Source: Candidatus Acidiferrum typicum (lineage in GTDB: Bacteria; Acidobacteriota; Terriglobia; Acidiferrales; UBA7541). Taken from it: a stretch of 64,000 bases of DNA. The DNA lies in the NCBI GenBank assembly GCA_002478115.1, contig DLMH01000168.1:1-64000 (forward strand), given 5' to 3'. Positions 49,504 to 58,213 of this stretch are shown here, one piece after another. The position numbers and the translations under genes are program-made. The number at the start of each line of letters is the position of its first letter. Positions within the stretch are counted from its first letter, which is position 1. The notes beneath the pieces were generated by a model. It made no database searches. It was not told the DNA's origin and worked only from the letters and a program-made list of their open reading frames with translations.

Positions 49504-50246
49504 ACGACAATCCGATCAAGGCATTGCAGCATCAGTTCGAAATGGAGGACTTGTCCTCATCTCCGGTGACTGGAAAGGTCATTAAAATTGCGTCTGAATT
49601 GCCAATCATCCCGTCTCCACTCGCCAAAATCATCGCATGGCTTGGAAAATCGATGGCGGCAAATGCCACCGAACGCGATCATCTACTTATGGAAACCATT
49701 GCCGCCGAGGTTGTTAAACACGGTGAAGACCTCGAACGGACCCAGAAAGTTCTGACCGATCAAGCATCGCGGATGAGCGAAGAAGTCTTGGGGCCATTGT
49801 TGGTGGACGCTGCCAGAAAGGCAGAAAACGCGCGTGCCAAAGAACGCGTCAGGCGAATTGGTCTCATTTTGGCTAACGCTATGATTGAAACGGGTCCGGC
49901 GGACGCCGATGAAATTGAAGAGTTGATGCGTGTAGCGACCGAATTGAGCGATAGAGATGTTGAACTTTTGAGGGAGTTGGTGCGAATCGAGGGAGATGCA
50001 GTTCGTTCCCAAGGCCGAATTCCGCGATATGACGCTCACAATCGGTGGGAACAGGGATGGTGGGGAACCCGTGTTCTTCCCGAGTTGGACAGCGTCTTCA
50101 GCAAGCTTGAAAGCTATGGACTTGCGTCTCGCATCGCGCCGCCCAATAACCAGAACATTATGGCGGACTATCAGAACCGCTACGTCCTGCTACCGAAAGG
50201 AGCGCGGTTCGTCGATCTGATCAAGAGCCGTACCGGCGACCTTTAA
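49494..50246 (+). CDS. Uncharacterised partner protein
   Basis: This 250-residue protein has no family that I know. It has a hydrophobic stretch near residues 30-48 (IASELPIIPSPLAKIIAWLG), a central set of charged helices (MSEEVLGPLLVDAARKAENA), and a C-terminal part resembling a winged helix (VLPELDSVFSKLESYGLASR). Its start overlaps the preceding nuclease-like gene by 10 bases. It ends at a bidirectional terminator. The pair could be the effector arm of the neighbouring locus. Confidence 0.6.
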   Translation: MPIDDNPIKALQHQFEMEDLSSSPVTGKVIKIASELPIIPSPLAKIIAWLGKSMAANATERDHLLMETIAAEVVKHGEDLERTQKVLTDQASRMSEEVLGPLLVDAARKAENARAKERVRRIGLILANAMIETGPADADEIEELMRVATELSDRDVELLRELVRIEGDAVRSQGRIPRYDAHNRWEQGWWGTRVLPELDSVFSKLESYGLASRIAPPNNQNIMADYQNRYVLLPKGARFVDLIKSRTGDL

Positions 50247-50284
50247 AGCGTGGACAGGCAGAGAGTCCGAGAGCTAAAGAGACA

Positions 50285-50319
50285 AAAGAGAGGCCACCCA
50301 TAAAGCGCGGCCTCTCTTT
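50285..50319. terminator. Bidirectional terminator between the cargo pair and parB
   Basis: AAAGAGAGGCC (50285-50295) and GGCCTCTCTTT (50309-50319) are perfect complements with A-rich and T-rich flanks on either side, so the hairpin can end transcription from both convergent operons. Confidence 0.85.
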
Positions 50320-50337
50320 GTTTGGGATGGTCGGAGT

Positions 50338-52008
50338 TTATTTCGAGCGTTTGCGGTTTGATGCCCTAGGTGGTTGAGTCGTTCTCGGTGCAATTGCTCG
50401 CTGTTTGCTTGCTTTATTGAGTTTCGACAGTTCTGTTCGGACGCCGGCAACCATTTGTGATGTATCGACCTTGTACCGAGCCGCTGTGCGGGCGAGCTTC
50501 GAGTCTCTTTCAAGTGTTTGCTTCGGATTGTAGCCGGGGCAATACAAGTCGGAAACGAGAGCACAGACAACGAGAAAACGATAGATGTCTGCGATTTTCA
50601 TGTTTTGTACGGCAGTCGCCGCAATCTTCTCGTAGTCCACGGTCTGAGCGCCCCATGAGGTTTTGCTCTTCTTCTCTTCCCATGCGTAGAGCTTGGAGAG
50701 ACGGCGATGATTGTCGTGGCCCAAGCGCCGGAAGTAGTCGAGCGCTACCATCTCCAAGTCGGGCCGAGAGAGAGCCTCCGGCAGCTTCTTGCTGATGGCT
50801 TCGAGGACGCGTACCCGCGACAGTTTCTCGACGCGTTCAGCAAGTGCTTCCTTCTTTCGCTGTGCTTGCTCCTGCGGCGTCGGCTGGTAACGGGTCACGC
50901 GATTGTGAACGTCGCATTTTTCGGTCTGGCAAACGTAGAAGATGCTGCCAGCGCTCTTGCCGTCGATGAGAACGGCGGCTTTCGTGTTGGGGCATTCCCC
51001 TTTTGCTCTGGCCTTCCGGTATTGCCCTTCAAAGAGCACGTCTTTGGCATGGCCGTTTGTCTGCCATGCGGGACCCTGTGAAACGCGCAGAGGCTTCTCG
51101 CCTTTCTCCTCAAGCGGCTTCACCTGAATTTGCACGAGTGCTTCGACCTTGGCCCGGTAGCACTCGCGGTCTGTGCAAGTGGACTTCTGGCGGACTTCGG
51201 GAAAGAGAAGCGGGTTACTGCCCGTTCGTTTCGGGCAACGTGCGCACGCTCCCGCCCTTGGCAGAAGCGTTTCGTCCTGCGGGTCGAATGGTGCGTTGGT
51301 GAGGTCCAGATGGATTTCCCGCTCAATCCATGCGCGAAGCTCCCGGACCGTGGTCGCCTCGGCCTTCTTGTCTTTCAGGATGGCAGCGGCGTTCCGATAT
51401 TGCGGAAAGCATTCCTGTAGAGCGCGGCGTTGGTCGTTAGGCTGCAACCTTGCGATTTCAAATGCATGAGCAACCGTCAGCTTGTCCTCGTAGAATGCTT
51501 GCTTCGCTTCGGGAATGAGTTGAATCAAGCGCAGTCTCCCGTTGACGTATGCGGGTGACCTGCCCACTCGGGAAGCAATGCTTTCCACGGCGTAGGTGTC
51601 AGGCTGGAGTTCAATTAGCGCGGCGTATCCCTGCGCCTCGTCGAGCGGATGCACGTCCACGCGCTGCACGTTCTCGATGACCTGTAGCTCTAATGCTTGA
51701 GCGTCGGTCAATTCGCGCACAGTCGCGGGGATGCTTTCGCGCTTTGCGAGTTTGGAGGCCCGGAAGCGGCGCGTCCCGGCCACAAGCTCATACGTGCCCG
51801 CTTCCCCTTCGGGAAGCGGACGCAAGAGAATCGGTTGGAGGACGCCGTGTTGTCTGATGTTGTCCGCGAGTTCCGCCAGCTTCACTTCATCAAAGAAGCG
51901 TCGCGGGTTGGTCTTGGATTCGCGGATTTTCGCTAAAGGAATGTCCTGAATAGATGAAACCACAGGGGGTACTGATTTCGTTCCACTTGCTACCATCGTT
52001 GCGTTCAT
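50338..52008 (-). CDS. parB: ParB/RepB/Spo0J-family partition protein
   Basis: This 556-residue protein has the ParB N-terminal domain (DIPLAKIRESKTNPRRFF, then LAELADNIRQHGVLQPILLRP, ELVAGTRRFRASKLA, and the CTP-binding ENVQR) over about residues 22-125. An HTH central domain follows (VGRSPAYVNGRLRLIQLI). The C-terminal half is longer than usual and holds two Cys clusters (CARCPKRTG near residue 253 and CTDRECYRAK) resembling a zinc-binding site. No parA is adjacent. It probably stabilises the element or regulates its genes. Confidence 0.88.
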   Translation of the reverse strand: MNATMVASGTKSVPPVVSSIQDIPLAKIRESKTNPRRFFDEVKLAELADNIRQHGVLQPILLRPLPEGEAGTYELVAGTRRFRASKLAKRESIPATVRELTDAQALELQVIENVQRVDVHPLDEAQGYAALIELQPDTYAVESIASRVGRSPAYVNGRLRLIQLIPEAKQAFYEDKLTVAHAFEIARLQPNDQRRALQECFPQYRNAAAILKDKKAEATTVRELRAWIEREIHLDLTNAPFDPQDETLLPRAGACARCPKRTGSNPLLFPEVRQKSTCTDRECYRAKVEALVQIQVKPLEEKGEKPLRVSQGPAWQTNGHAKDVLFEGQYRKARAKGECPNTKAAVLIDGKSAGSIFYVCQTEKCDVHNRVTRYQPTPQEQAQRKKEALAERVEKLSRVRVLEAISKKLPEALSRPDLEMVALDYFRRLGHDNHRRLSKLYAWEEKKSKTSWGAQTVDYEKIAATAVQNMKIADIYRFLVVCALVSDLYCPGYNPKQTLERDSKLARTAARYKVDTSQMVAGVRTELSKLNKASKQRAIAPRTTQPPRASNRKRSK

Positions 52009-52045
52009 TTCTTCTAGTCTCCTTTTTCTAAGAAATTTGTTGGGC

Positions 52046-52336
52046 CTAATATTCTTCGGGTAGCAAAAGCGTGGTCACAGAACGGTCCGATTCCGTGATA
52101 ATCCACAACTTGTCGCCAGCGTGTGTGCGATAGGCGCTCAAGAGCCGGAACCCGTGCTCTAGGCTGTAGTCGTTTTCCTTGTGGTCCTCGTCGGACAAAT
52201 CGCCCCACTCGCGGTTGACATGGCGTGTGAGGAACTCGCCCGGCTGTTGTCCTGCCTTCTTAAGCGCGGCCAAAGCGCCCGGTGTTGCGACGATCTGGCC
52301 GAGTTCAAAAGCAGGTTGTTTGCTGAGTTGTTGCAT
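52046..52336 (-). CDS. Small uncharacterised ICE/plasmid protein
   Basis: This 96-residue protein belongs to a type often met on conjugative plasmids and ICEs, with the run QPAFELGQIVATPGALAAL, then FLTRHVNREWGDLSDEDHKEN and DKLWIITESDRSVTTLLLPE. No function is established for it. An AAGGAG site precedes the ATG. The 135-bp inverted-repeat element stands in its leader, and parB begins 37 bases after its stop, so the two are likely one operon. Confidence 0.75.
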   Translation of the reverse strand: MQQLSKQPAFELGQIVATPGALAALKKAGQQPGEFLTRHVNREWGDLSDEDHKENDYSLEHGFRLLSAYRTHAGDKLWIITESDRSVTTLLLPEEY

Positions 52337-52410
52337 TGGAAAAACTCCTTTCGTTAGTTTTGTTTTTTGCTTCTTAGAGGCACCGCCAGAGTGGTGCATT
52401 AAAAGCAAAT

Positions 52411-52545
52411 GCCCTTCCTGGCGGGGCGAGGCGCCTGGCCGTCCGCGCTGTCAAGGCCGCGTGGTTTTCGCGTTCATCGGAACGGAGTGAAGAGCCTTGA
52501 CAGAAGAAGCGGGCGGTCCAGGCGCAGGTTTTCAGCAGGAAGGGC
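52411..52545 (-). repeat. 135-bp inverted-repeat element in the leader of the parB operon
   Basis: The outer arms GCCCTTCCTG (52411-52420) and CAGGAAGGGC (52536-52545) pair perfectly. Inner CTGTCAAGGC (52448-52457) pairs with GCCTTGACAG (52494-52503), and between them GCGCCTGG pairs with CCAGGCGC. The total length equals that of the element at 11219-11353, though the sequences differ. On the minus strand it would fold in the leader 75 bases before the small gene. An RNA regulator or a DNA site is possible. Confidence 0.7.
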
Positions 52546-52680
52546 GGAATACTTTGTATCTATTGGGAGATTGTGGGACAGCTTGAAGGACCGGTGCCTA
52601 GGTGTAAGTTTTGGCCTGGTCTAAAGCGCGTGTAGGCATCAGGTCAGCAACCTTGTTACGAAGAAACCGTTGGAGGCAGG

Positions 52681-55680
52681 TCATACTTCAGGGAGGGAGT
52701 ATTTTCGCTCACGTCGTTGGAAGGCCTCGGTTCCGCCTTCGAGAATCTTGCAAACGTCTTCTCTGATCCCGGTTCCTCCCGACGCTATCGTGTTTTCTAG
52801 TGCCCCTGATCGATATTTTATCTTAGGGTCGCGGGAACCATCGAAATTGGCCACAATAACTTCCTCAGCATCCGTGTTAACGACTAAGTTTGGATTATGA
52901 GTGATGATGATGATCTGCCGAGTTTTCTTTCTCTTTCGAAAGTATTCCACAAGGCTGGGATAGACCGACAAATTATCTAAATTGTCGTCCGGCTGGTCAA
53001 TAATAAGGGGGCGGTTATCGTCTTGCTCCGCTTCCAAATACAATAGAAGGAGGACAATGCCTTTCTCACCGGGCGACAAGAATTGCAAATCTTTGCCGTC
53101 ATATTTGATTGAATAACTCACAGAAAATGGATCGGTGTTGAAAAACCAGTCAGCGAACTCAAGCGACCGCTTTTCTTTTCTTAAGATTTCCTGAATCGAG
53201 CCGTATTCCGGTGCACTCAGGATCGTTTCCCAAAGTATCTTCACACTATCTGCCACTCGTGCTTGGGAAAATCCGTCTTGTTCGATCGATACAAAGAAGT
53301 CCCTGAGGGCGATCTCTAGAGAGTTTTCTTCTCTAAGCACCTTGCGACGATCTACTAAATCATAACCGTTGATTGCGTGCCCGGGGATATTGAAGGTTAT
53401 CTTCGATACGAACTCTAGCCGTCTGGCAGTTTCGTTTGAGCTTAGGAGTGCATCCTGCAGAGGCTTGTAGAGAGCCTCCAACTGGCGCTGCTCCTCTTTC
53501 AAAAGATCAAAATGCTCTGTGTATTTCTGCAGCCTGGTTTTTTGGTCCTTATCGCGGCGAGGAATATAGAGGTCGTCGATTTCTTTGATCTCCTTTTGCA
53601 GCGAGGCGATGGCATCTTCAAGCGTTCGTTTGTCTTTCTGAAACTTGTCGTGCTCACGCTTGCTCGCCTCCGTTAGCTGCGACTTCTGGTCCAGTTGACG
53701 AATCGCCGATTCAAGTGAATTCAAGGAGGCCAGGTCCGGCTGTTCTGGCCGGCCTTCTTTTTTGACCCGGATTGCCTCGCCAATTTCTCTCCTTTTGGTT
53801 ACCAGAAGGCCAGAAAGTTCAGGCGGTACTGCTAGTTTGAATCTATCCTTCTGGGTGCCAAGGCCGGCCGTATCGAGTAATGCGCTCATGTCCTCATTAA
53901 AATCAGCGAGATCGCTGCGCATTATTTCCAGCCTCGACTCAATTGTGTTGATGGCGGTTAATTGGGCGTTCAATGCGCTGACGTCATTCTGAAGCTGTTC
54001 TCTTGCTTTAATGAGTGCTTCCCGTTGCTTGACCTCATCCGCGATTTGTATCGGGGACTGCGGTATGTTCTTGAGCAAGGTCTCCAGCTCAGCGCGACGT
54101 AGGCTCTCGTCCCTGATCTTTTGGGCCTTTAAGGCGATTCGCGTCGATGCGCTCGAAATACTTTGGTTAAGAGATTGAATCGCTTTTTTTGCTTGGCTCT
54201 TCTTCAATTGTATTGGCTGAGTTGAGGCGTTCCTCAACTCACGAAATCCGGAGGCTCCCAGCCTTTCGCTTTTGTCTATGCGCTGAAATATCACATGCTC
54301 AATTTGTTCTTCAAGTTTTTCGGTATTTTCAGGTGCGCAGAGGCGCTCCACGAATTTTTGCGGAAGGTATTCCACCTTCTCATCTTCGAGACTGTGTTTT
54401 AGTCCAGCCGGAATTATCACTTCGCTAGAAGGACCTTGGTTCCACTTGATTGTGACTCGCGCACCTAGAATTGGTGTCGTGTTTACGAACGATTTTCTAC
54501 TCGCCTTGGACAGGAACGAGTCAGATATGTCTTCGGTGCCTCTGAAGATTTTCGAACCGGCAGCAAAAGCAATTACTTCGCCAAGCGCGCTCTTTCCCGA
54601 ACCGCGTCCACCGATGACCGCTACGAGATCGCGGTTAAGAGGAATCTCCTCGTCTGGAAACCAGCCTTGGCCAACGACTTTGACGCTTTTGATTATTTGA
54701 TAGTCATTCTTGAGTTTAGGCGGCGTGTTGCCGACGAATACTCTCTCCCGCGGTTCGTACAGGACTTGCTTAAGGCCCTCAAAAGTGGGATCGGCTTTTA
54801 TCCAGCAATATCTGTCTTGAGCAGGCTTGCAGATCTTTTCCAGATGGTGTGCATCGGAACCATGAAAACATGGTTTCAAGCTCTTAAACTCGTTGATGAA
54901 TTGATCAGCGGAAAGGTCGCCTTCTCCTCGTGCCCACGCAATTGTTCCGGCATTCGCCGAGAAGATCGCATGTGCTCCTTTTAGGAGAATCTTTCGAGTT
55001 TGGTGGTCTTGTCCCTGCCATGGCATGTCCGATTCAGATAGGTTCTCAACGAGGAGCAGGTATTTGCCTCGGAAGATGCTGGCCTTTTCATCCAGGAGTT
55101 TCTTGAGCGCCCCCGCATCGACTGTGGCGGTTTTACAACCGACTTCGTAGTCGGAGCCCGTAAATGAGGACTCTTGAGCTTTTAGGGTGGCACCCAAACG
55201 TTCGAGGTTGGCCCGGTTTAATGGCCAATCAGCATGTTCACCATCCGGGCTGCTATCGTAAGTGAACCTGAGCTGACCTAGAAAGTGGTCATCGATATCC
55301 TGTGGTGATACTTCGTCCGAGAAAATCACGTGATAGTTCACGCGGCGGTCAGTTCCAGATCCTCTGACGAAAGTCCCAAGCCTAAGCTCGATATTGGGTA
55401 GAACCAGCTGGATGTTCGGCAATCTACCGCTCAGCCAAACTTCTCTAACTTTCTGATAGCCTTCAATTGAGAAATAATCCGTAATTCCGAGCACTGCGAT
55501 GTCCGTTAACGTCCTGAGTTGGTTGAAGTATCGGTCCCAATCGGGCTGTCCGCCTTGTAATTTCGGGAATTGGTTGTTGAGGGCGGACATAGGGGAGTGA
55601 ACATGGAGATCCCATTTCCGCCACTCCGAGCCGCTCGTCATGGCGGGAGCGGTGGCGGGTCGTAAGGAAACAGGTGTCAT
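52681..55680 (-). CDS. TrlF-type PHP domain plus SMC-like ATPase
   Basis: The 999-residue protein has an N-terminal PHP phosphoesterase domain, with the metal motif DLHVHSP at residues 24-30 and the later ITDYFS and GSDAHHLE. It then has an ABC/SMC-type ATPase: Walker A GGRGSGKSALGE near residue 360, long coiled coils about 490-760, and a Walker B-like region IIDQPDDNLDN near 905. This matches the TrlF-family PHP-ATPases of defence islands. It probably cleaves nucleic acid or a nucleotide on ATPase-sensed infection. The ATG at 55641 is a shorter alternative. It appears monocistronic. Confidence 0.85.
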   Translation of the reverse strand: MTPVSLRPATAPAMTSGSEWRKWDLHVHSPMSALNNQFPKLQGGQPDWDRYFNQLRTLTDIAVLGITDYFSIEGYQKVREVWLSGRLPNIQLVLPNIELRLGTFVRGSGTDRRVNYHVIFSDEVSPQDIDDHFLGQLRFTYDSSPDGEHADWPLNRANLERLGATLKAQESSFTGSDYEVGCKTATVDAGALKKLLDEKASIFRGKYLLLVENLSESDMPWQGQDHQTRKILLKGAHAIFSANAGTIAWARGEGDLSADQFINEFKSLKPCFHGSDAHHLEKICKPAQDRYCWIKADPTFEGLKQVLYEPRERVFVGNTPPKLKNDYQIIKSVKVVGQGWFPDEEIPLNRDLVAVIGGRGSGKSALGEVIAFAAGSKIFRGTEDISDSFLSKASRKSFVNTTPILGARVTIKWNQGPSSEVIIPAGLKHSLEDEKVEYLPQKFVERLCAPENTEKLEEQIEHVIFQRIDKSERLGASGFRELRNASTQPIQLKKSQAKKAIQSLNQSISSASTRIALKAQKIRDESLRRAELETLLKNIPQSPIQIADEVKQREALIKAREQLQNDVSALNAQLTAINTIESRLEIMRSDLADFNEDMSALLDTAGLGTQKDRFKLAVPPELSGLLVTKRREIGEAIRVKKEGRPEQPDLASLNSLESAIRQLDQKSQLTEASKREHDKFQKDKRTLEDAIASLQKEIKEIDDLYIPRRDKDQKTRLQKYTEHFDLLKEEQRQLEALYKPLQDALLSSNETARRLEFVSKITFNIPGHAINGYDLVDRRKVLREENSLEIALRDFFVSIEQDGFSQARVADSVKILWETILSAPEYGSIQEILRKEKRSLEFADWFFNTDPFSVSYSIKYDGKDLQFLSPGEKGIVLLLLYLEAEQDDNRPLIIDQPDDNLDNLSVYPSLVEYFRKRKKTRQIIIITHNPNLVVNTDAEEVIVANFDGSRDPKIKYRSGALENTIASGGTGIREDVCKILEGGTEAFQRRERKYSLPEV

Positions 55681-55783
55681 TGGACGTGATGGTTCCCGTG
55701 CTTAGGGGATTCTTTACCTACTCGACCTATTTCCTGAAGTATACATCTATCTAGGACGAGTTGAGTGATAGCAACGAAAGCGT

Positions 55784-56026
55784 TCACTTACGAGGACGGC
55801 CAGTCCGCTTAGGCTTGTAATGTTCGACCTCGCGGCGATCCAAGAGTAGCTTGCCTCCTATGCTCAAGGTGCGAAATCGTCCCTTCTTGATCAGGCGTCC
55901 GATCGCTTGAGGCGAAACACCCCGAATGCGAGCAGCTTCAGACTGCGACACCCATTTATTCGCAACCAAATCTTTTTTTGATAAAGTGGTTGAATTATTC
56001 AACCCTTTTCGTTTATGCTTTGACAT
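55784..56026 (-). CDS. Small HTH DNA-binding protein
   Basis: The 80-residue protein has a MerR/excisionase-like HTH (VSQSEAARIRGVSPQAIGRL, then a wing ending in LLLDRREVEHY) and basic ends. It is on the same strand as the PHP-ATPase gene, 103 bases upstream of it, and may control it. It also resembles recombination directionality factors; no recombinase is near. Confidence 0.7.
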   Translation of the reverse strand: MSKHKRKGLNNSTTLSKKDLVANKWVSQSEAARIRGVSPQAIGRLIKKGRFRTLSIGGKLLLDRREVEHYKPKRTGRPRK

Positions 56027-56598
56027 GAGCTGGTCGCACTATCGTGCCTTGGACTGTGTGAGTCTGCTCCGAGAGCCTCAGACGTCGCAGCAACTTTAGG
56101 TTCTTGTTCTGACGGGACGCGTCGGTGCTATCAACACCGAACACGTCCCTGACCACCATCACCTCTCAGGGAGGCGACGATGGCTGCCACTGAAACTATC
56201 CGTATTGTACTTTATGCGCAAGCTGGGTCTGGCTTGTGTTTTCCTTGCATCTTCCAACCGTCCGATAGGTCTGAGCGTTCGCCGCCCAAAGTTGGTGATG
56301 CGGCATCTTGCGGTCGCAATCCCTGCCACGGCAGCCTTTCGTGCATCGGCTTTCGTGGACCCTGGATGGGCACGACCGCCTTAATTCTGCTCGCGATTTA
56401 GAAATTGTGACCGTTTCTGGGCGATGTTCCGACCACAAACGAGGTATTTCACCGCTTGTACGTGGCAACGGCACAGTATCTGACGCTCGGTGACCAGCCG
56501 CTTTCTCCGCGCGCCATGAGATGAAAGCGGCCGGCTCCCGCGCGATTGTTAAATTGCGGAGTGCGGATAACGAGCTGCAATGAACAGAGGAGATTGCA
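56027..56598. other. 572-base stretch with tandem hairpins, no supported gene
   Basis: A two-part stem, GGGACG/CGTCCC (56114-56119 with 56144-56149) enclosing TCGGTG/CACCGA (56122-56127 with 56135-56140), is followed by CCCTGA/TCAGGG (56147-56152 with 56166-56171), which shares its first bases. A frame from 56180 of 73 residues follows a GGGAGG site, but its Cys/Pro/Ser-rich composition does not convince me. The hairpins could be a terminator, a leader or a small RNA. Confidence 0.4.
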
Positions 56599-57063
56599 AT
56601 GGAAAAAGCACATCTGTATGAAGCGCTGTATTTGGTGAACCACGGTATTGACGAAGCTGTTCGGGGAGTTCAACGCCTGAAGAAATCTCCCCACCTCTTT
56701 ATGGAGGCCTACCACAAGTCCATGGCTGGTCTCGAACGGCGTCGTTCTAGGATCAACCTGCAATTCATGCTCGAAATGCGCAAGCTGGAAGAAGACGATG
56801 AGTCCCGCTTCGAGGAAGAATACAACGTCTGGCTGTCCGATGAACCCCTAACCAACGACGAAATCTGTCAATTAATGCGCGTCGTCGAACGCGAGCGCAA
56901 ACTGGAAAGGAAACCGCCGTTGGTGCAGTTTCTCCCCCGGAGCAAGCGCCCGAAGAATGCGCCTAAAAAAACCGAAGGGGTCCACTCCAGCCACAAACTA
57001 ACTGGTTCGCCGACACACGCTTCGGGCGTCGAGAGCAGAGTGCCGGAGGAGGCGCATGCCTAG
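56599..57063 (+). CDS. Uncharacterised small helical protein
   Basis: This 154-residue protein has no family that I know. The first 110 residues are helical and charged (EAVRGVQRLKKSPHLFMEAY, RRRSRINLQFMLEMRKLEED), and the last 45 are Lys/Pro/Ser-rich and likely disordered. A GAGGAGA site precedes the ATG. It is upstream of the XRE regulator on the same strand. Confidence 0.6.
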   Translation: MEKAHLYEALYLVNHGIDEAVRGVQRLKKSPHLFMEAYHKSMAGLERRRSRINLQFMLEMRKLEEDDESRFEEEYNVWLSDEPLTNDEICQLMRVVERERKLERKPPLVQFLPRSKRPKNAPKKTEGVHSSHKLTGSPTHASGVESRVPEEAHA

Positions 57064-57216
57064 GAAGAGAAAACTAAGGCCGTATGTGACGGGGACAGAC
57101 CCCTAACTCCGATTGGGGCGAACACGGGGAGTGTCAACATTTTGGACGACAGCATGTCAGGTTGGGGGTTAGAGTCTTGGTGGTAGCTAAACTCGGTGAC
57201 AGGAGGCAAAATCACC

Positions 57217-57612
57217 GTGATAATTGGAGACCGCTTGCGTGATATGCGCGAGCAGAAGAAGCTCTCGCAAGGTGACATTGAAAAGCGGACGGGCCTGTTT
57301 CGATGCTACATTTCGCGCGTCGAAAACGGCCACACCGTTCCGGCGATCGAAACGCTAGAAAAGCTGGCTCGTGCGCTGGAAGTTCCTCTTTACCAGCTTT
57401 TCTATGATGGTGAAGAGCCGCCCAAACTGCCCAATCTCCCCAGGCGGAAGTCGTCTGAAGACATCGCTTGGGGAAGTTCCGGCAAGAACGGGCGCTTTCT
57501 TAACAAGCTTCGTCGCTTGCTGGCTAAAACTGAGGAAGCGGATCGCAAGCTTCTTCTACACATGGCCCAGAAAATGGCCCGACCAAGGAATGGTCGAACC
57601 GCAAGCAACTAA
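57217..57612 (+). CDS. XRE-family HTH regulator
   Basis: This 131-residue protein has an N-terminal XRE HTH (RLRDMREQKKLSQGDIEKRTGLFRCYISRVENG, residues about 6-38, then TVPAIETLEKLARALEVPLYQLF) and a helical C-terminus with MAQKMA. I chose the GTG at 57217 since AGGAGG lies ten bases upstream. It probably autoregulates and controls the neighbouring genes. Confidence 0.8.
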   Translation: MIIGDRLRDMREQKKLSQGDIEKRTGLFRCYISRVENGHTVPAIETLEKLARALEVPLYQLFYDGEEPPKLPNLPRRKSSEDIAWGSSGKNGRFLNKLRRLLAKTEEADRKLLLHMAQKMARPRNGRTASN

Positions 57613-57668
57613 AACCGGATTGCCGGGTTGGATGCAGATAGCCGTTAGAATTGGTCAGAAAGGACTCA

Positions 57669-57688
57669 AGCCACACCGAAGTGTGGCT
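57669..57688 (+). promoter_or_regulatory. Leader hairpin before the zinc-ribbon membrane gene
   Basis: AGCCACAC (57669-57676) pairs perfectly with GTGTGGCT (57681-57688) around a CGAA tetraloop, 15 bases before the ATG at 57704. No T tract follows, so an attenuating or mRNA-stabilising hairpin is more likely than a terminator. Confidence 0.35.
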
Positions 57689-57703
57689 GCAAAGGGTGAC
57701 AAG

Positions 57704-58204
57704 ATGGACTTGCGCTGCCCGAAGTGCAACAGTACCGATTTCAAGAAGGTCTCTTTGGCATACCAAGAGGGACTTTACGGCAGTGACGCCCGTACCCGCC
57801 TGAGTGCCGCTTTGGTCGGGGGTAACGGGCCGGACCTCATAGTTGGCCGCGCGACAACACGGGTATCCAATCAATCCGCCCTATCGAAGCAGCTGAGCCC
57901 TCCGGTAAAGTGGTCCTACCTGAAGGTTGGCTCTTGGTCTGTCTTGGCATTTCTCTGCGTCGGCTGGTTGGTCTTTTACGTCAACACCGTGACGACGAAT
58001 TCCTCAACTGTGTCGTCTCCGCCATTGACGTTCTTCACTTTGATTTCCGCCGCTATCTTCGTTGTTCTGTTATTCCTGGTCTGGAAGCACAATCACTCCA
58101 CATACCAGACGCGATTTGCTGAGTGGGACCGCACCTTTCTTTGCTCGCGTTGCGGCGCTGTTAGCGAACAACCCCTTGGCAAAGGCCGACCTGATTCAGT
58201 TTGA
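57704..58204 (+). CDS. Zinc-ribbon membrane protein
   Basis: This 166-residue protein has an N-terminal zinc ribbon half (LRCPKCNSTDFKKVS), a Ser/Gly linker, two membrane helices (about residues 75-97 WSVLAFLCVGWLVFYVNTV and 108-127 FFTLISAAIFVVLLFLVW) and a second CxxC near the C-terminus (FLCSRCGAVSEQP). The two CxxC pairs could form one zinc site. I know no function. It follows the XRE gene by 91 bases and may be part of its operon. Confidence 0.65.
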   Translation: MDLRCPKCNSTDFKKVSLAYQEGLYGSDARTRLSAALVGGNGPDLIVGRATTRVSNQSALSKQLSPPVKWSYLKVGSWSVLAFLCVGWLVFYVNTVTTNSSTVSSPPLTFFTLISAAIFVVLLFLVWKHNHSTYQTRFAEWDRTFLCSRCGAVSEQPLGKGRPDSV

Positions 58205-58213
58205 CGAGTGGCC

